Origin: CAZQEC01 sp964591565
GTDB lineage: Bacteria > Patescibacteriota > UBA1384 > CAJBMM01
Assembly (NCBI GenBank): GCA_964591565.1
Contig: CAZQEC010000007.1
Coordinates: 1-35,966 of the forward strand
Length of the DNA stretch: 35,966 bases
Reading direction: 5' to 3'
This document shows positions 1-7,610 of this stretch, in pieces. The stretch's first letter is position 1. Each line of letters opens with the position of its first letter. A program made the position numbers and the translations under genes. A model generated the notes under the pieces. The model saw only the letters and a list, made by a program, of their open reading frames with translations, was not told where the DNA came from and ran no database searches.

Positions 1-2
1 CC

Positions 3-1358
3 AAAGATGGGGGGCGCTTGGTACCAGCTGGTGCCAACTCTGTCGTTGCTTCAAGTTCACTGCCACCGCCATTTCCGACGCTTCGGGCGACCATCAATCG
101 GCCCGTTGGTGGTGGGCTCGGTACGGTTTCAATCGCCGTCAATGAGGGCGATTTTCCGACGACGATTGAGGCCTACCCTCAGTTCGACGGCAAAGGCGTC
201 GTTCAAGCGCGCGGTTCGGAAAGATTGGTGATAAACGCCGGGCGCACAACCCAGCTAACAATCACCATGTCGTCAACGATCACCCTAGCTAGCGTCACGC
301 CCGCAAGCGTCAACGCCAAGCTCGGTGATGCGCCTGTTCAGCTCGCAGGATCGTTTAAGGATGCGAGTGGCAACGTTGTTCTTGTTGCCACAAGCGTGAT
401 CCAGTGGGCATCCACCAATTCATCGGTGGCAACCGTAGATCAAACCGGCAAAGTCACATTTGTCGGCGTCGGTACCGCCAACGTGTCCGTCACGGACACC
501 GAAAGCGGCAAGTCCGCCTCGGCCTTGGTAACCGTTACAGCCCCGGTGGGGTTGATTGAAGGGCATTGGGAACTCGACCCAGATGGTACGGTTTACACCG
601 ACAGCGATGGGGTGAAAACCCCTAACTGGACCGGTGGCAAAGCGGCGAACGGTCGGATGTATGCTTTCAACCCAACCAGAATGGTGCTGATGAACGCAGA
701 CGGCAGCGGCATCACGCGTACAAATACCGATGCGACATCTTACGGTTCTGCTCTGCTTGGAGATCGTTCACAAGTATCACTACCTGACCGGGATGGCAAG
801 CGGGTCAGAATCTTCGACCTAAATGCTAACCTCGTCAGGGACCTTACTGGCCTAAGTGTTGTTTGGGGTACTGATTACCTGAACGGCAAACTGTTGACAG
901 CCAGTGACATTGGCATTCGGGAATGGAATCCTGTTGATTGGAGTTCACGCCTAATCGTAGGTGGCGCGTATTCGCTCGTTTCTGGCAATGGGCAACGAAT
1001 CGTGGCCAGCCGTGACAGCGACCAGCGTGTAGTAATCATGGACTACACTGGGGCCATCATCACGGACGATTTGGGTAACCCAATTGGCGATTTGGGTAAC
1101 CTTGGTGCCGTGCAAGATATATTGATTGCCACAGGTCGCAATAATGTGACGATCAGCGTAGTCGGCGGCCCAAGAGGCACCGGCGTATCACAGTACAAAC
1201 TGAACGGCGAGTTCATTCGCCACGACAGCAATGGTACTATGATAATCCGCGGCCTAGATCGCGACTGGACTGACTCAGCAGTGATGTGGGCAGGAACTGG
1301 CGCGGTTGACGATAACGATCGCCCATTTCTGCTCAAATACAGGTTCGTTGCTGATTAA
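3..1358 (+). CDS. Ig-like (BIG2-type) and propeller-like surface protein, 5' end missing
   Basis: The frame is open to the left edge, so the N-terminus lies outside the window; the first in-window start-like codon (TTG at 18) is probably internal. About 85-175 residues in is a bacterial Ig-like domain: alternating beta strands with the signature SSVATVDQTGKVTFVGVGTA. The last 260 residues are beta-rich with a TolB/PD40-like phrase (LMNADGSGITRTN), suggesting a propeller or WD40-like fold. Such combinations are usually secreted or cell-surface adhesion proteins; this is inference, since no signal peptide can be seen. The base composition looks richer in G+C than the pilus genes that follow. 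It ends with TAA and a strong terminator 25 bases later, so it is transcribed separately from the convergent pilus cluster. Confidence 0.75.
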   Translation, partial: KDGGRLVPAGANSVVASSSLPPPFPTLRATINRPVGGGLGTVSIAVNEGDFPTTIEAYPQFDGKGVVQARGSERLVINAGRTTQLTITMSSTITLASVTPASVNAKLGDAPVQLAGSFKDASGNVVLVATSVIQWASTNSSVATVDQTGKVTFVGVGTANVSVTDTESGKSASALVTVTAPVGLIEGHWELDPDGTVYTDSDGVKTPNWTGGKAANGRMYAFNPTRMVLMNADGSGITRTNTDATSYGSALLGDRSQVSLPDRDGKRVRIFDLNANLVRDLTGLSVVWGTDYLNGKLLTASDIGIREWNPVDWSSRLIVGGAYSLVSGNGQRIVASRDSDQRVVIMDYTGAIITDDLGNPIGDLGNLGAVQDILIATGRNNVTISVVGGPRGTGVSQYKLNGEFIRHDSNGTMIIRGLDRDWTDSAVMWAGTGAVDDNDRPFLLKYRFVAD

Positions 1359-1382
1359 CGAGCCTACTGTGGGTTTCTCTTT

Positions 1383-1421
1383 CCCCCCTCCCCGGCGTGT
1401 CCGACGGAGGGGGGTTCTTTT
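1383..1421 (+). terminator. Rho-independent terminator of the Ig-like gene
   Basis: A 9-bp perfect stem (CCCCCCTCC at 1383-1391 with GGAGGGGGG at 1406-1414) with a 14-base loop is followed by TTCTTTTA. It starts 25 bases after the stop codon at 1356-1358. One of the few canonical terminators in the window. Confidence 0.9.
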
Positions 1422-1444
1422 ATTAATAGCGATAGATTGCCACT

Positions 1445-1554
1445 CCGCCAGCTGGCGGATCGCAATGACATTGCATATCTAGATTCTTCACTACGCTCAG
1501 AATGACGATTCTAATACCACCCCCGAGGTGACTGGGCTCTACACCTCGGGGGTG
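1445..1554. repeat. Dispersed palindromes: CCGCCAGCTGGCGG and paired REP hairpins
   Basis: 1445-1458 is the palindrome CCGCCAGCTGGCGG followed by GATCGCAATGAC; close relatives are near 8504 and 25757. 1518-1530 (CACCCCCGAGGTG) and 1542-1554 (CACCTCGGGGGTG) are exact inverted copies 11 bases apart. They are the palindromic core of the REP family that borders the transposase at 5998-6666, so this is a two-REP cluster. Confidence 0.8.
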
Positions 1555-1566
1555 AGAAAACTTATG

Positions 1567-1608
1567 CTACGAACTACTCACTACAAACTACGAACTATCT
1601 TTACCTAA
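1567..1608. repeat. Heptamer tandem array (CTACGAA family) overlapping a stop codon
   Basis: Six consecutive 7-bp units, the first four beginning CTAC and the fifth CTAT. The last unit contains the TAG stop (complement of 1605-1607) of the minus-strand PilX-like gene, so the gene ends inside the array. Confidence 0.75.
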
Positions 1609-2801
1609 TTTGGTTGCAATATACCGGTGCCGCCGTAAACGGCGTAGTCGAACAAGCTCAATAAGCCACCGGTGCGCCGATCAATATCTGCTTCTAATCT
1701 ACGTTTAATTCCCGCGTGGTAACCAATGGATTGCAAGCGTGCTTTGTCGCCCTTGAAATATACGTAACCGTCAGGTGCACTAGTGCGATAAAATGCAACG
1801 CTTAAGAATGCTCCGTCATTAATAGTTTTAACTCTCACTTTTGAAACCGCACCAAGGGAGGTAGGCTTAAACTGAATTGTCGTGTTTGAGTGTCCAGAAT
1901 CTGGATTATCGCGCCTTATAATATCAGTTGTAGTTTCCGCTCCGCCCAGTGGATTCGGGCGATACAGCGTGAACTGCAAAAATTTAGTTACGGTATTGCA
2001 CGGATTATTTTGGCACTCCCACCAAAAATGTATCTCGTCTGCCACATTATTCCCACTCTCATACAACGTAAAATCGCGGTAACTGTCTTTTGCAATCAAA
2101 GCACTGACCACATTCGTCGGGTCACTTGGCTCGCCACTGCCATCTACCACCCCATCCGACATATCATTAATCGCCCCAAAAAACTTAGTCCTGCTGGTAA
2201 TTTTGAGGTCGTAAACATAATCATTTGGTTTAAGTGCTATATTGGGATCGAGATTTTTGTTATTATTTTTGCCATCTGTTTGATTAGACACCACGTTTAT
2301 CTTTTCCCCACTTTTACCATCTGAATCAATTGTTGCTATGCGCGTGCGGCTAGCAAACGAAAGCGGCTTCGCCTCACCTAAATCGGCAATAGATAAATTG
2401 CTGTTAAAATTGGCGCCATCACTTTTATCATCACACGGATCTAGTGCCGTTGTTAGCGGATTAGGCGGACTAGGTAACGGAACGTGCGGCTTGTTGAAAG
2501 CGCACGTTGGCACTTCAATATTGGGATCGCCGCTAAACCGCGACAGTCGCGCCAAGCCGTCCTCCAGCCCCGCTTCGGCGGCATAGTAAGCCCCGAGTGA
2601 ATTTTGGTCCGCATTGACAATTTTAACCTCCTTAACCGCGCTCCTACCCACAAAAAACGTTAGCGATGAAACCATTCCTACTATTAACAATGTAAATATC
2701 AACGCCGAACTTTGACGAGTTACTCGTCCATAGATTTTATTTCTTATCTGACGGGATCCTGAAACAAGTTCAGGATGACAATCATATTGAATTTTATTCA
2801 T
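1605..2801 (-). CDS. PilX-like type IV pilus assembly/tip protein
   Basis: Protein of about 398 residues with one N-terminal membrane segment (SSALIFTLLIVGMVSSLTFF) followed by AYYAAEAGLEDGLARL, the pattern of PilX N-terminal proteins, which join minor-pilin tip complexes. There is no G/S-F-x-L-I-E prepilin cleavage motif. The remainder is a beta-rich extracellular domain with few landmarks. ATG at 2801 is chosen over ATG at 2813 because GGAG lies 6 bases before it. The first 20 or so residues include HPELVSGS, encoded by a dispersed palindrome at 2756-2776, so the cytoplasmic leader contains repeat DNA. It is the last gene of a minor-pilin series and its stop codon lies in a heptamer array. 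Confidence 0.75.
   Translation of the reverse strand: MNKIQYDCHPELVSGSRQIRNKIYGRVTRQSSALIFTLLIVGMVSSLTFFVGRSAVKEVKIVNADQNSLGAYYAAEAGLEDGLARLSRFSGDPNIEVPTCAFNKPHVPLPSPPNPLTTALDPCDDKSDGANFNSNLSIADLGEAKPLSFASRTRIATIDSDGKSGEKINVVSNQTDGKNNNKNLDPNIALKPNDYVYDLKITSRTKFFGAINDMSDGVVDGSGEPSDPTNVVSALIAKDSYRDFTLYESGNNVADEIHFWWECQNNPCNTVTKFLQFTLYRPNPLGGAETTTDIIRRDNPDSGHSNTTIQFKPTSLGAVSKVRVKTINDGAFLSVAFYRTSAPDGYVYFKGDKARLQSIGYHAGIKRRLEADIDRRTGGLLSLFDYAVYGGTGILQPN
2756..2776. repeat. Dispersed palindrome inside the PilX-like leader
   Basis: ATCCTGAA (2756-2763) and TTCAGGAT (2769-2776) form an 8-bp stem. Read on the minus strand it encodes PELVSGS, a peptide that recurs when this common bacterial intergenic palindrome falls in frame. 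A related unit (ATCCTGAGCCTGTCGAAGGAT type) lies at 28237-28256. Confidence 0.7.
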
Positions 2802-2823
2802 TTTATGCTCCATAATTATCTAT

Positions 2824-2872
2824 GCTACCTGCTACCTGCTACCTGCTACCTGCTACCTGCTACCTGCTACCT
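2824..2872. repeat. Perfect heptamer array, (GCTACCT)x7
   Basis: Seven exact copies of GCTACCT, 49 bp, fill the space between the stop codon of the upstream prepilin gene (TGA, complement of 2874-2876) and the start of the PilX-like gene. Read on the minus strand each unit is AGGTAGC, whose AGG could weakly mimic a Shine-Dalgarno core. The inverted family member AGCTGGT lies at 3671-3705 on the other side of the same upstream gene. Confidence 0.95.
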
Positions 2873-2873
2873 T

Positions 2874-3853
2874 TCAGCATGAACTTTGGGTTGGATCGGC
2901 TGGTGTGCACGTCGGAAAGGCAAAACTGTAGTCGCGCGAAGTAATAGACGTTTCAAAACTGGCCACATTGCGCGGGTTGCTCTTGGGCGCGGTTTGCATT
3001 TGAATAGTCACGTACGGTTGAGCGGGCACGCTGTATTTGGTAATATGACCATCGTTCGTGTCATACACCGGCCCCTGCGGGCTAATGCCCCGAAACGTCA
3101 GTATATGTAGCTGAACATTGCTTGGTAATAAATCGCCCGCTTCAGTCCACTCCCAATCGTTTGACGCTTGCAAACCAATCCGAGATGGTGATCCTGTAAA
3201 CGATTTAGCTTTCCACACACCTTTCTTAGTGTCTGTCGGATCTATGGGGCTCGGCGCGCCAATATACATCCAAGTGTTACCATTTGTATCTGGCGCGGTT
3301 GGAATAATAATAGCCGAAGCCACCCCGCCGGTAGCTAAATCTGGCAATTTCATCCGTGGGCCAACGAAACTATTAATCATAAAAAACCCGGTACCGACAA
3401 AATTATCCGTANNNNNNNNNNTCCTCCTAAGGCTTTTTCATAATCTGCATCAAGTGGCCCCCCAGCAACAAATAATGGTGTCGCGCTATTTTGGCGAATT
3501 TGCAGTGTTAGAAAGTCAATGAATGTGCGGGTTGATTGCCGCACCGCCCGCTCTTCGTTGGCGCCTGAATTGAAAGAGATAGAATCGGTAAATGACCCAA
3601 CCGAAAGCACGACTATTCCAGTAAATAACGCCGCCGAAATGAGAATTTCGATTAGGGTGAAAGAACGCTTAGCTGGTAGCAGGTAGCTAGTAGCTGGTAG
3701 CTGAGGAAATGTATCAGGTATCGGGTATCGGGTATCATGTATCAGATTTACATCATCAATGCGCATACTAATTTTTGATACCTTACGCACCAAAAATATG
3801 CTGGTCTTTGTTATTAGCCTGCATCTCAATTTTTGAATCAGATATTTACTCAT
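2874..3853 (-). CDS. Minor prepilin, PilW/GspJ-like, interrupted by an assembly gap
   Basis: The prepilin motif KRSFTLIEILISAALFTGIVVLSVG shows a type III signal with Ser, not Gly, before the mature Phe, then the hydrophobic helix. The C-terminal part (from 3380 down to 2874) is in a different frame only because 10 Ns of unknown true length lie at 3411-3420; its frame stays open up to the gap (TDNFVGTGFF precedes the internal Met), so this is one gene rather than two. The resemblance to GspJ/PilW is from the helix plus early Arg/Ile-rich region and position in the cluster. The start is unsafe: ATG at 3853 gives a 62-residue leader largely encoded by heptamer arrays (3671-3745). Overall identity is good, exact sequence is not. 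Confidence 0.7.
3411..3420. other. Assembly gap (10 Ns) within a prepilin gene
   Basis: Ten Ns, a conventional placeholder length. Reading frames on the two sides do not agree, which shows that the placeholder length is not the true length. The flanks read as one prepilin gene. Confidence 0.98.
3671..3745. repeat. Two heptamer arrays (AGCTGGT and GTATCGG families) in a prepilin leader
   Basis: 3671-3705 is five 7-bp units of the AGCTGGT/AGCAGGT type, the complement of the GCTACCT family. 3711-3745 is five units of the GTATCAG/GTATCGG type. Both are read through by the open frame before the KRSFTLIEIL motif of the minus-strand prepilin, so they would be translated if the long start is used. 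Confidence 0.8.
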
Positions 3854-3855
3854 TT

Positions 3856-3897
3856 TTTTGTCTTTTGTCTCATGTCATTAGTTTCTGGTCTGCTAAT
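3856..3897. repeat. Heptamer array (TTTTGTC family) overlapping a stop codon
   Basis: Six degenerate 7-bp units beginning with two copies of TTTTGTC. The TAG stop of the minus-strand gene (complement of 3893-3895) falls in the last unit. Degenerate, but phase-consistent with the other arrays. Confidence 0.55.
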
Positions 3898-5140
3898 TAA
3901 CCTGTCGCCAATCACTCAAATACGTTGCCAGCAATACCGCGAAATCTTCTGTAACCGCAGTGGGGTCACTTACAGTAGGGCGCCTACCCTCTTTCCAACT
4001 AACCCGCACTAAAACCTGTATTTGATGTTTGGAAATGTCGCTCACATTTCCTGCCACGCTCCATGTTTTCGGAAGATTACCCGGCGACTCATTAGTGTTT
4101 ATTGTGTTACCGCTGGTAGCATTCAAGCGGGGCGTCACAAAAACCTGGCGGCGGTACTCAACGTAGCCAGTTAGTTTACTGCGATCAATGTCGCAATAGT
4201 CTGGTGGAGACGAGGCGCCAAACCCGCGTTTATTCTCTTGTGTGTCTTTTGAATCACTTCCCGGAATCCGCCGATTTTGCATAACGATGCTATTTGGCGG
4301 AACCTGTGGCTCTCCTTCCCCATCGCGTACAAAAATACGTTCGGCCCCGGCACACCCATCTGCTAACATATTCGTCGCGGGTGTATTTGCAGATGTACCT
4401 CCATCAAATAATGGATTTGTTCGACTAGAAAGATGCCAAGTTGGCAATGGTAGCGTTGGCAAATTGATGTTTGACTCATCGCGGAAAATACTACCAAAAG
4501 TTTGACCGTTTCCTAGCTCAAGAGAATCATAACTCCGATTCGTATTATTTGGGCTAAAATTATTGCGTGTATTTTGATTATTAGAATATAGGTTTGTAGT
4601 TGGATCGCAAGTTTGAAAAACTCCATTTATATCACCATTAAACTTGAGAGACATCGTTAAATCACAAGTCCACGGACGTTTAATCTTCGGCGTTCCATCA
4701 CCGGCTTGTTGCGTTGCTAAATAATTGGTATCACGAATTTGACGCACCGCCTCAATGCCCTCCTGCGCCAACAAATACGCTTGCGCCTGATGCCTTGCCA
4801 CCGCCGATTCAGCTCCCGCCCGCTGTCGCACTGAAACACTGGCACCAATAACAGTCACCATTACAATGCCAGAAACCAAAACTTCGATTAAGCCGAAAGA
4901 GCGTTTGGAGGATAGCGCAAAGCGAAGAGCGAAGAGCGAATCTAGCTTCACACCCCCGAGGTGATACAGCTTCACCCTCCTACGCAAGTCAAAGGAAGCT
5001 ACGGAAGGGCAAGCACCTTCGAAATACGAAGCAATAATATGGGTCTGACACATAATAATTTGCTTGATCTGTCTCATCATTCTATACCTCAATCTATGCG
5101 TCCACTGTTTTTTCATCATTCTTCCCGTTTGCTGTCTCAT
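3893..5140 (-). CDS. Minor prepilin, PilV/GspI-like
   Basis: The core KRSFGLIEVLVSGIVMVTVIG is a type III prepilin signal with Ser at -1, Phe at +1 and Glu at +5, followed by the AQAYLLAQEGIEAVRQIRDTNYL helix typical of PilV/GspI-like minor pilins. The C-terminal region is a beta-rich globular head ending in VRVSWKEGRRPTV. The start is not resolvable: from ATG at 5140 the leader is about 70 residues, and most of it (4951-5010) is REP and hairpin repeat sequence. A GTG at 4951 gives a plausible short leader but has no properly spaced ribosome site. It lies between the FimT-like and PilW-like genes and is probably co-transcribed with them. Confidence 0.75.
   Translation of the reverse strand: MRQQTGRMMKKQWTHRLRYRMMRQIKQIIMCQTHIIASYFEGACPSVASFDLRRRVKLYHLGGVKLDSLFALRFALSSKRSFGLIEVLVSGIVMVTVIGASVSVRQRAGAESAVARHQAQAYLLAQEGIEAVRQIRDTNYLATQQAGDGTPKIKRPWTCDLTMSLKFNGDINGVFQTCDPTTNLYSNNQNTRNNFSPNNTNRSYDSLELGNGQTFGSIFRDESNINLPTLPLPTWHLSSRTNPLFDGGTSANTPATNMLADGCAGAERIFVRDGEGEPQVPPNSIVMQNRRIPGSDSKDTQENKRGFGASSPPDYCDIDRSKLTGYVEYRRQVFVTPRLNATSGNTINTNESPGNLPKTWSVAGNVSDISKHQIQVLVRVSWKEGRRPTVSDPTAVTEDFAVLLATYLSDWRQVN
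4951..5010. repeat. REP core and CCCTCCTACG hairpin within the PilV-like leader
   Basis: 4951-4963 is the REP core CACCCCCGAGGTG. 4976-5010 contains CCCTCCTACG paired with a downstream TACGGAAGGG; a similar hairpin with GCTAAAGC at its centre lies at about 9166-9196. Both are dispersed elements, and both fall inside the open frame upstream of the pilin signal. Confidence 0.65.
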
Positions 5141-5161
5141 GTTTCCAGTTTCGTGTTATGG
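5128..5161. repeat. Heptamer array (GTTTCCA family) at a stop codon
   Basis: Four to five 7-bp units of the GTTTGCT/GTTTCCA/GTTTCGT type; the TAA stop of the FimT-like gene (complement of 5156-5158) begins right after the fourth unit. Confidence 0.55.
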
Positions 5162-5941
5162 ATTAAATCCATTCGGCGTGCTTCCGTCACTCGTTACCTG
5201 CCCAGTAGCATTGTGCACAAAAACCGCAATTTGGTAAGTTGGGTTATTCAAATTATCACTTAAACCAAGTACGGTGTATTGCCCTGCAGCAGAGTTTGCG
5301 GTGGATTTATTACCGCTTGGTGTGATAATCTCATCCCCAGATGCCGGCGTGTAATTATACCCTGCTATCGCCGATGCAAAAAATGATCCACTCGGCGAAT
5401 TAAAACCAATCATGGTTCGCTTGATGTTACCATTAAATATAGGCGAACTGGCAGTGGCTGGACTATCAAAAGTACCAATGCGTACAACACCAACATTGTA
5501 CTCTGTGTCGTTGGATGCATCCAAATGCCGTGCCATAATGGCGTACTGATTTGGTGCAATGACTGGCCTGTCAAGATTCGGATTACCCTGACGAAAACTA
5601 GTACCCCCACATTCGTAATTTTCCTGACCACCAGGAGCTGGGTCATAAACCGGAAGCTCGGACCCTGGAGCTGGCACAAACACCGCATATTGATTGATCA
5701 CGCGAGTAAAAGGAGTAGAAGTAGGCGACTGGCACAGTGTTGGGTCAGGCGACACAGCGTACGAACGCGCCTCGTTAAGTGCCTCGCGCAGAGTTTGGGC
5801 TGAAACAGTCACGTTGTTGGCGCGACTGTAGCGCCCAAGCGTCGGCAAAATAGTAATAGTTAAAAGCCCAATAATGGCCAATGTCACGATCATTTCAATT
5901 AAACTAAAACTATTTTTAGTCCCAAGCCCCTGCTTATTCAT
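5156..5941 (-). CDS. Minor prepilin, FimT/GspH-like
   Basis: About 261 residues. The N-terminus KNSFSLIEMIVTLAIIGLLTITILPTLG is a prepilin signal with Ser at -1, Phe at +1 and Glu at +5, and a 10-residue leader, so the ATG at 5941 is convincing. The segment LREALNEARSYAV after the helix is typical of GspH/FimT pseudopilins. The rest is a Gly/Pro-rich globular head. It is first in a four-gene minor-pilin series (FimT-, PilV-, PilW-, PilX-like) matching the usual order of minor pilin operons that prime fibre assembly. Its start is about 25 bases from a REP unit that borders the neighbouring transposase element. Confidence 0.85.
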   Translation of the reverse strand: MNKQGLGTKNSFSLIEMIVTLAIIGLLTITILPTLGRYSRANNVTVSAQTLREALNEARSYAVSPDPTLCQSPTSTPFTRVINQYAVFVPAPGSELPVYDPAPGGQENYECGGTSFRQGNPNLDRPVIAPNQYAIMARHLDASNDTEYNVGVVRIGTFDSPATASSPIFNGNIKRTMIGFNSPSGSFFASAIAGYNYTPASGDEIITPSGNKSTANSAAGQYTVLGLSDNLNNPTYQIAVFVHNATGQVTSDGSTPNGFNP

Positions 5942-5967
5942 ATTATTATTGTAACATACCCAATTCC

Positions 5968-6727
5968 TACACCTCGGGGGTGGAAGTAGCTATACACCTA
6001 AGTTTCAACAAAGGTTAGGTGCCGAATTAAGTCTATATTTTGTTGTTCAATAACATCTTCAGTAAATGCTCTATACTCATTTTTGTCTGCAAACTGTTCG
6101 AAAATTAGGTCATTTTCAACCATGGGAATTTGTTGATCACCAACATAATGCGCATAAGATGACCATTGGTAAGAGTCGAGGTTTTTTGGTTTTATCAGAA
6201 ATGCGTTAATAGGATTTAGGTGAATGTATCTGCTGAGGTGTAATAATTGCTCATTTGATACTACTCGGACAGATTTAAACGGCCCTTGAAATAGCGGACC
6301 AATCCGCTGATGTTTTAAATTTACATATTTAACATAACTATTCTGGAATATTGATATAAATTTCGATATGCCGTCGTCATTCTCTTGTTTTAATATCAAA
6401 TGATAATGATTCGGCATTAAACAAAACGCGATTATTTTTACTAGTTTAGCACTAGATTCTAATTGGCTCATCGAAACCGATTGGTTCTTGATGTTCAATT
6501 GGAGAAAATGTGAAAATCGGAGCGGTGGATCAAGAAAACGATAGTAGTTGATAGTTTCGAGTGCGTGAGAATAGTCTCTTTTGTCAAAAAATACTATTTT
6601 TTTATCAACCCCTCGGTTAAAAATATGATAGATTTGATTATTGGCTAATACTTCATGTCTGATCATAATATATTGCAAATTATTATTATTAACTAAGGTG
6701 TATAGCTACTTCCACCCCCGAGGTGTA
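5968..6727. mobile_element. RAYT element: REP-flanked Y1 transposase unit
   Basis: A Y1 transposase gene is bounded by 36-nt inverted repeats. The left unit is 5968-6003 and the right unit is 6692-6727; the right copy matches the complement of the left at 35 of 36 positions by eye. Each begins (in head-first orientation) ACTTAGGTGTATAGCTACTT and ends with the hairpin core CACCCCCGAGGTG plus TA. Further REP copies at 6791-6844 (interrupted), 7655-7690 (identical to the left unit) and 23781-23816 (diverged), plus cores at 1518-1554 and 4951-4963, show dispersal. The element sits between the minor-pilin series and pilD. Confidence 0.88.
5998..6666 (-). CDS. REP-associated tyrosine transposase (RAYT, IS200-like Y1 family)
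   Basis: About 222 residues. The HUH motif is FCLMPNHYHLILK (His-Tyr-His at about 87-89), and NSYVKYVNLKHQRIGPLFQGPFKS holds the candidate catalytic Tyr (about 111 or 114) with the family's N...G..FQG.. signature. HIFNRGV near residue 14 is the typical start of the fold. RAYT proteins cleave single-stranded REP DNA and are thought to spread REP sequences. ATG at 6666 is preferred; TTG at 6678 would add four residues, and neither has a clear ribosome site. The TAG stop (complement of 5998-6000) is in the left REP head (ACTTAGGTGT). Motifs are intact, so it could be active. Confidence 0.9.
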   Translation of the reverse strand: MIRHEVLANNQIYHIFNRGVDKKIVFFDKRDYSHALETINYYRFLDPPLRFSHFLQLNIKNQSVSMSQLESSAKLVKIIAFCLMPNHYHLILKQENDDGISKFISIFQNSYVKYVNLKHQRIGPLFQGPFKSVRVVSNEQLLHLSRYIHLNPINAFLIKPKNLDSYQWSSYAHYVGDQQIPMVENDLIFEQFADKNEYRAFTEDVIEQQNIDLIRHLTFVET

Positions 6728-6790
6728 AGATATTACTCTGGTACAATTGTAAACAATATGTTTGGAGCTGTAAACAACGCAATGACAATA

Positions 6791-6844
6791 ACTAAGGTGT
6801 GTAGCTATTCCCTGCCTGCGGCAGGCAGGCACCCCCGAGGTGTA
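6791..6844 (+). repeat. REP unit carrying a nested palindrome
   Basis: It matches the 36-nt REP (head ACTAAGGTGT, core CACCCCCGAGGTG, tail TA) but has about 18 extra bases in the middle, where the palindrome CCTGCCTGCGGCAGGCAGG (6811-6829) occurs. The GAGGTG end of the core lies 4 bases before the pilD start codon. Confidence 0.8.
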
Positions 6845-6845
6845 A

Positions 6846-7607
6846 ATGTGGGTTAATTTGATTATTGCCGGGGTATTTGGCGCAATTATGGGGTCGTTTT
6901 TGAATGTGGTGCATTTACGATTTGGAAAATGGGGTGAAATTGTTAAATCGCGCTCTCGTTGCCCGCGTTGCCATCACGAATTAAATGCATTTGATCTTAT
7001 CCCGCTATTTAGTTTCATCATCCTATTGGGGCGATGTCGTTATTGTCACAAAAATATTTCTTGGCAGTATCCGGTTATCGAGTTAATGTCTGGCATAGTG
7101 ACGGTACTAGCTTGGTACGTTGTCAATCCACAAACACTCATTGATCTCATCCGCTTAGGTGGGTTGCTACTATTTGCCTACGCCGGCTTGGTAATGGTTT
7201 TACAGGATTCGCGAGAAATGGCAGTGGCCGATGGACTGTTTGCGGTCAGCTGGCTGGGGGCAATTATCTATCTTCTCAGCCGAGATGTGAATATATATCA
7301 CGTTTTGCTCAGCTTAGTTGGGTCATCAGCTATATTATTTCTTCTCGTGTCTCTTTCCAGTGAACGCTGGATGGGCTGGGGCGATGTGCTACTCTCGGTG
7401 CCAATTGGATTAATAATGGGCTGGCCGAAGTCGGCATTGTGGCTGTATGTGGCCATTTTGATTGGGGGAGTATGGGGCGTGTTGTTAATAATATCAAATC
7501 GCAAAAAACGTACCGACGCAGTGCCATTTATCCCCGTAATGCTGATAGCGTTTTGGATTGCCATTATTTATGGCGACGTACTATGGAAACGCTGGATACC
7601 ATTCTAA
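6846..7607 (+). CDS. pilD: Prepilin peptidase / leader peptidase PilD
   Basis: 253-residue integral membrane aspartic peptidase that would cut the leaders of the pilins encoded on both sides. GAIMGSFLNVV opens the N-terminal domain, with a zinc site CPRC (about 39-42) and CRYC (about 64-67). The catalytic Asp of the A24 family is seen in GWGD (about 180); the other is one of two in DSREMAVAD (121 or 129). Several hydrophobic segments follow. It is the only plus-strand pilus gene here and so is transcribed separately. Its apparent Shine-Dalgarno sequence, GAGGT with a 4-base spacer, belongs to the adjoining REP palindrome. Family usually also N-methylates; that activity cannot be judged from sequence alone. 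Confidence 0.93.
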   Translation: MWVNLIIAGVFGAIMGSFLNVVHLRFGKWGEIVKSRSRCPRCHHELNAFDLIPLFSFIILLGRCRYCHKNISWQYPVIELMSGIVTVLAWYVVNPQTLIDLIRLGGLLLFAYAGLVMVLQDSREMAVADGLFAVSWLGAIIYLLSRDVNIYHVLLSLVGSSAILFLLVSLSSERWMGWGDVLLSVPIGLIMGWPKSALWLYVAILIGGVWGVLLIISNRKKRTDAVPFIPVMLIAFWIAIIYGDVLWKRWIPF

Positions 7608-7610
7608 TTG

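Noticed and set aside
7..231. Short plus-strand open frame over the Ig-like gene
   Set aside because: Shadow frame of the longer coding sequence, with no domain or ribosome site.
2338..2586. Plus-strand open frame opposite the PilX-like gene
   Set aside because: Antisense to a well supported pilus gene; low-complexity translation.
2824..2872. Heptamer array as a Shine-Dalgarno source for the PilX-like gene
   Set aside because: AGGTAGC is at 23 or more bases from the chosen start, and GGAG at the right distance is present.
2874..3380. Separate 168-residue gene starting with MINSF
   Set aside because: Its frame is open upstream to the N-gap, so it is the 3' part of the prepilin gene.
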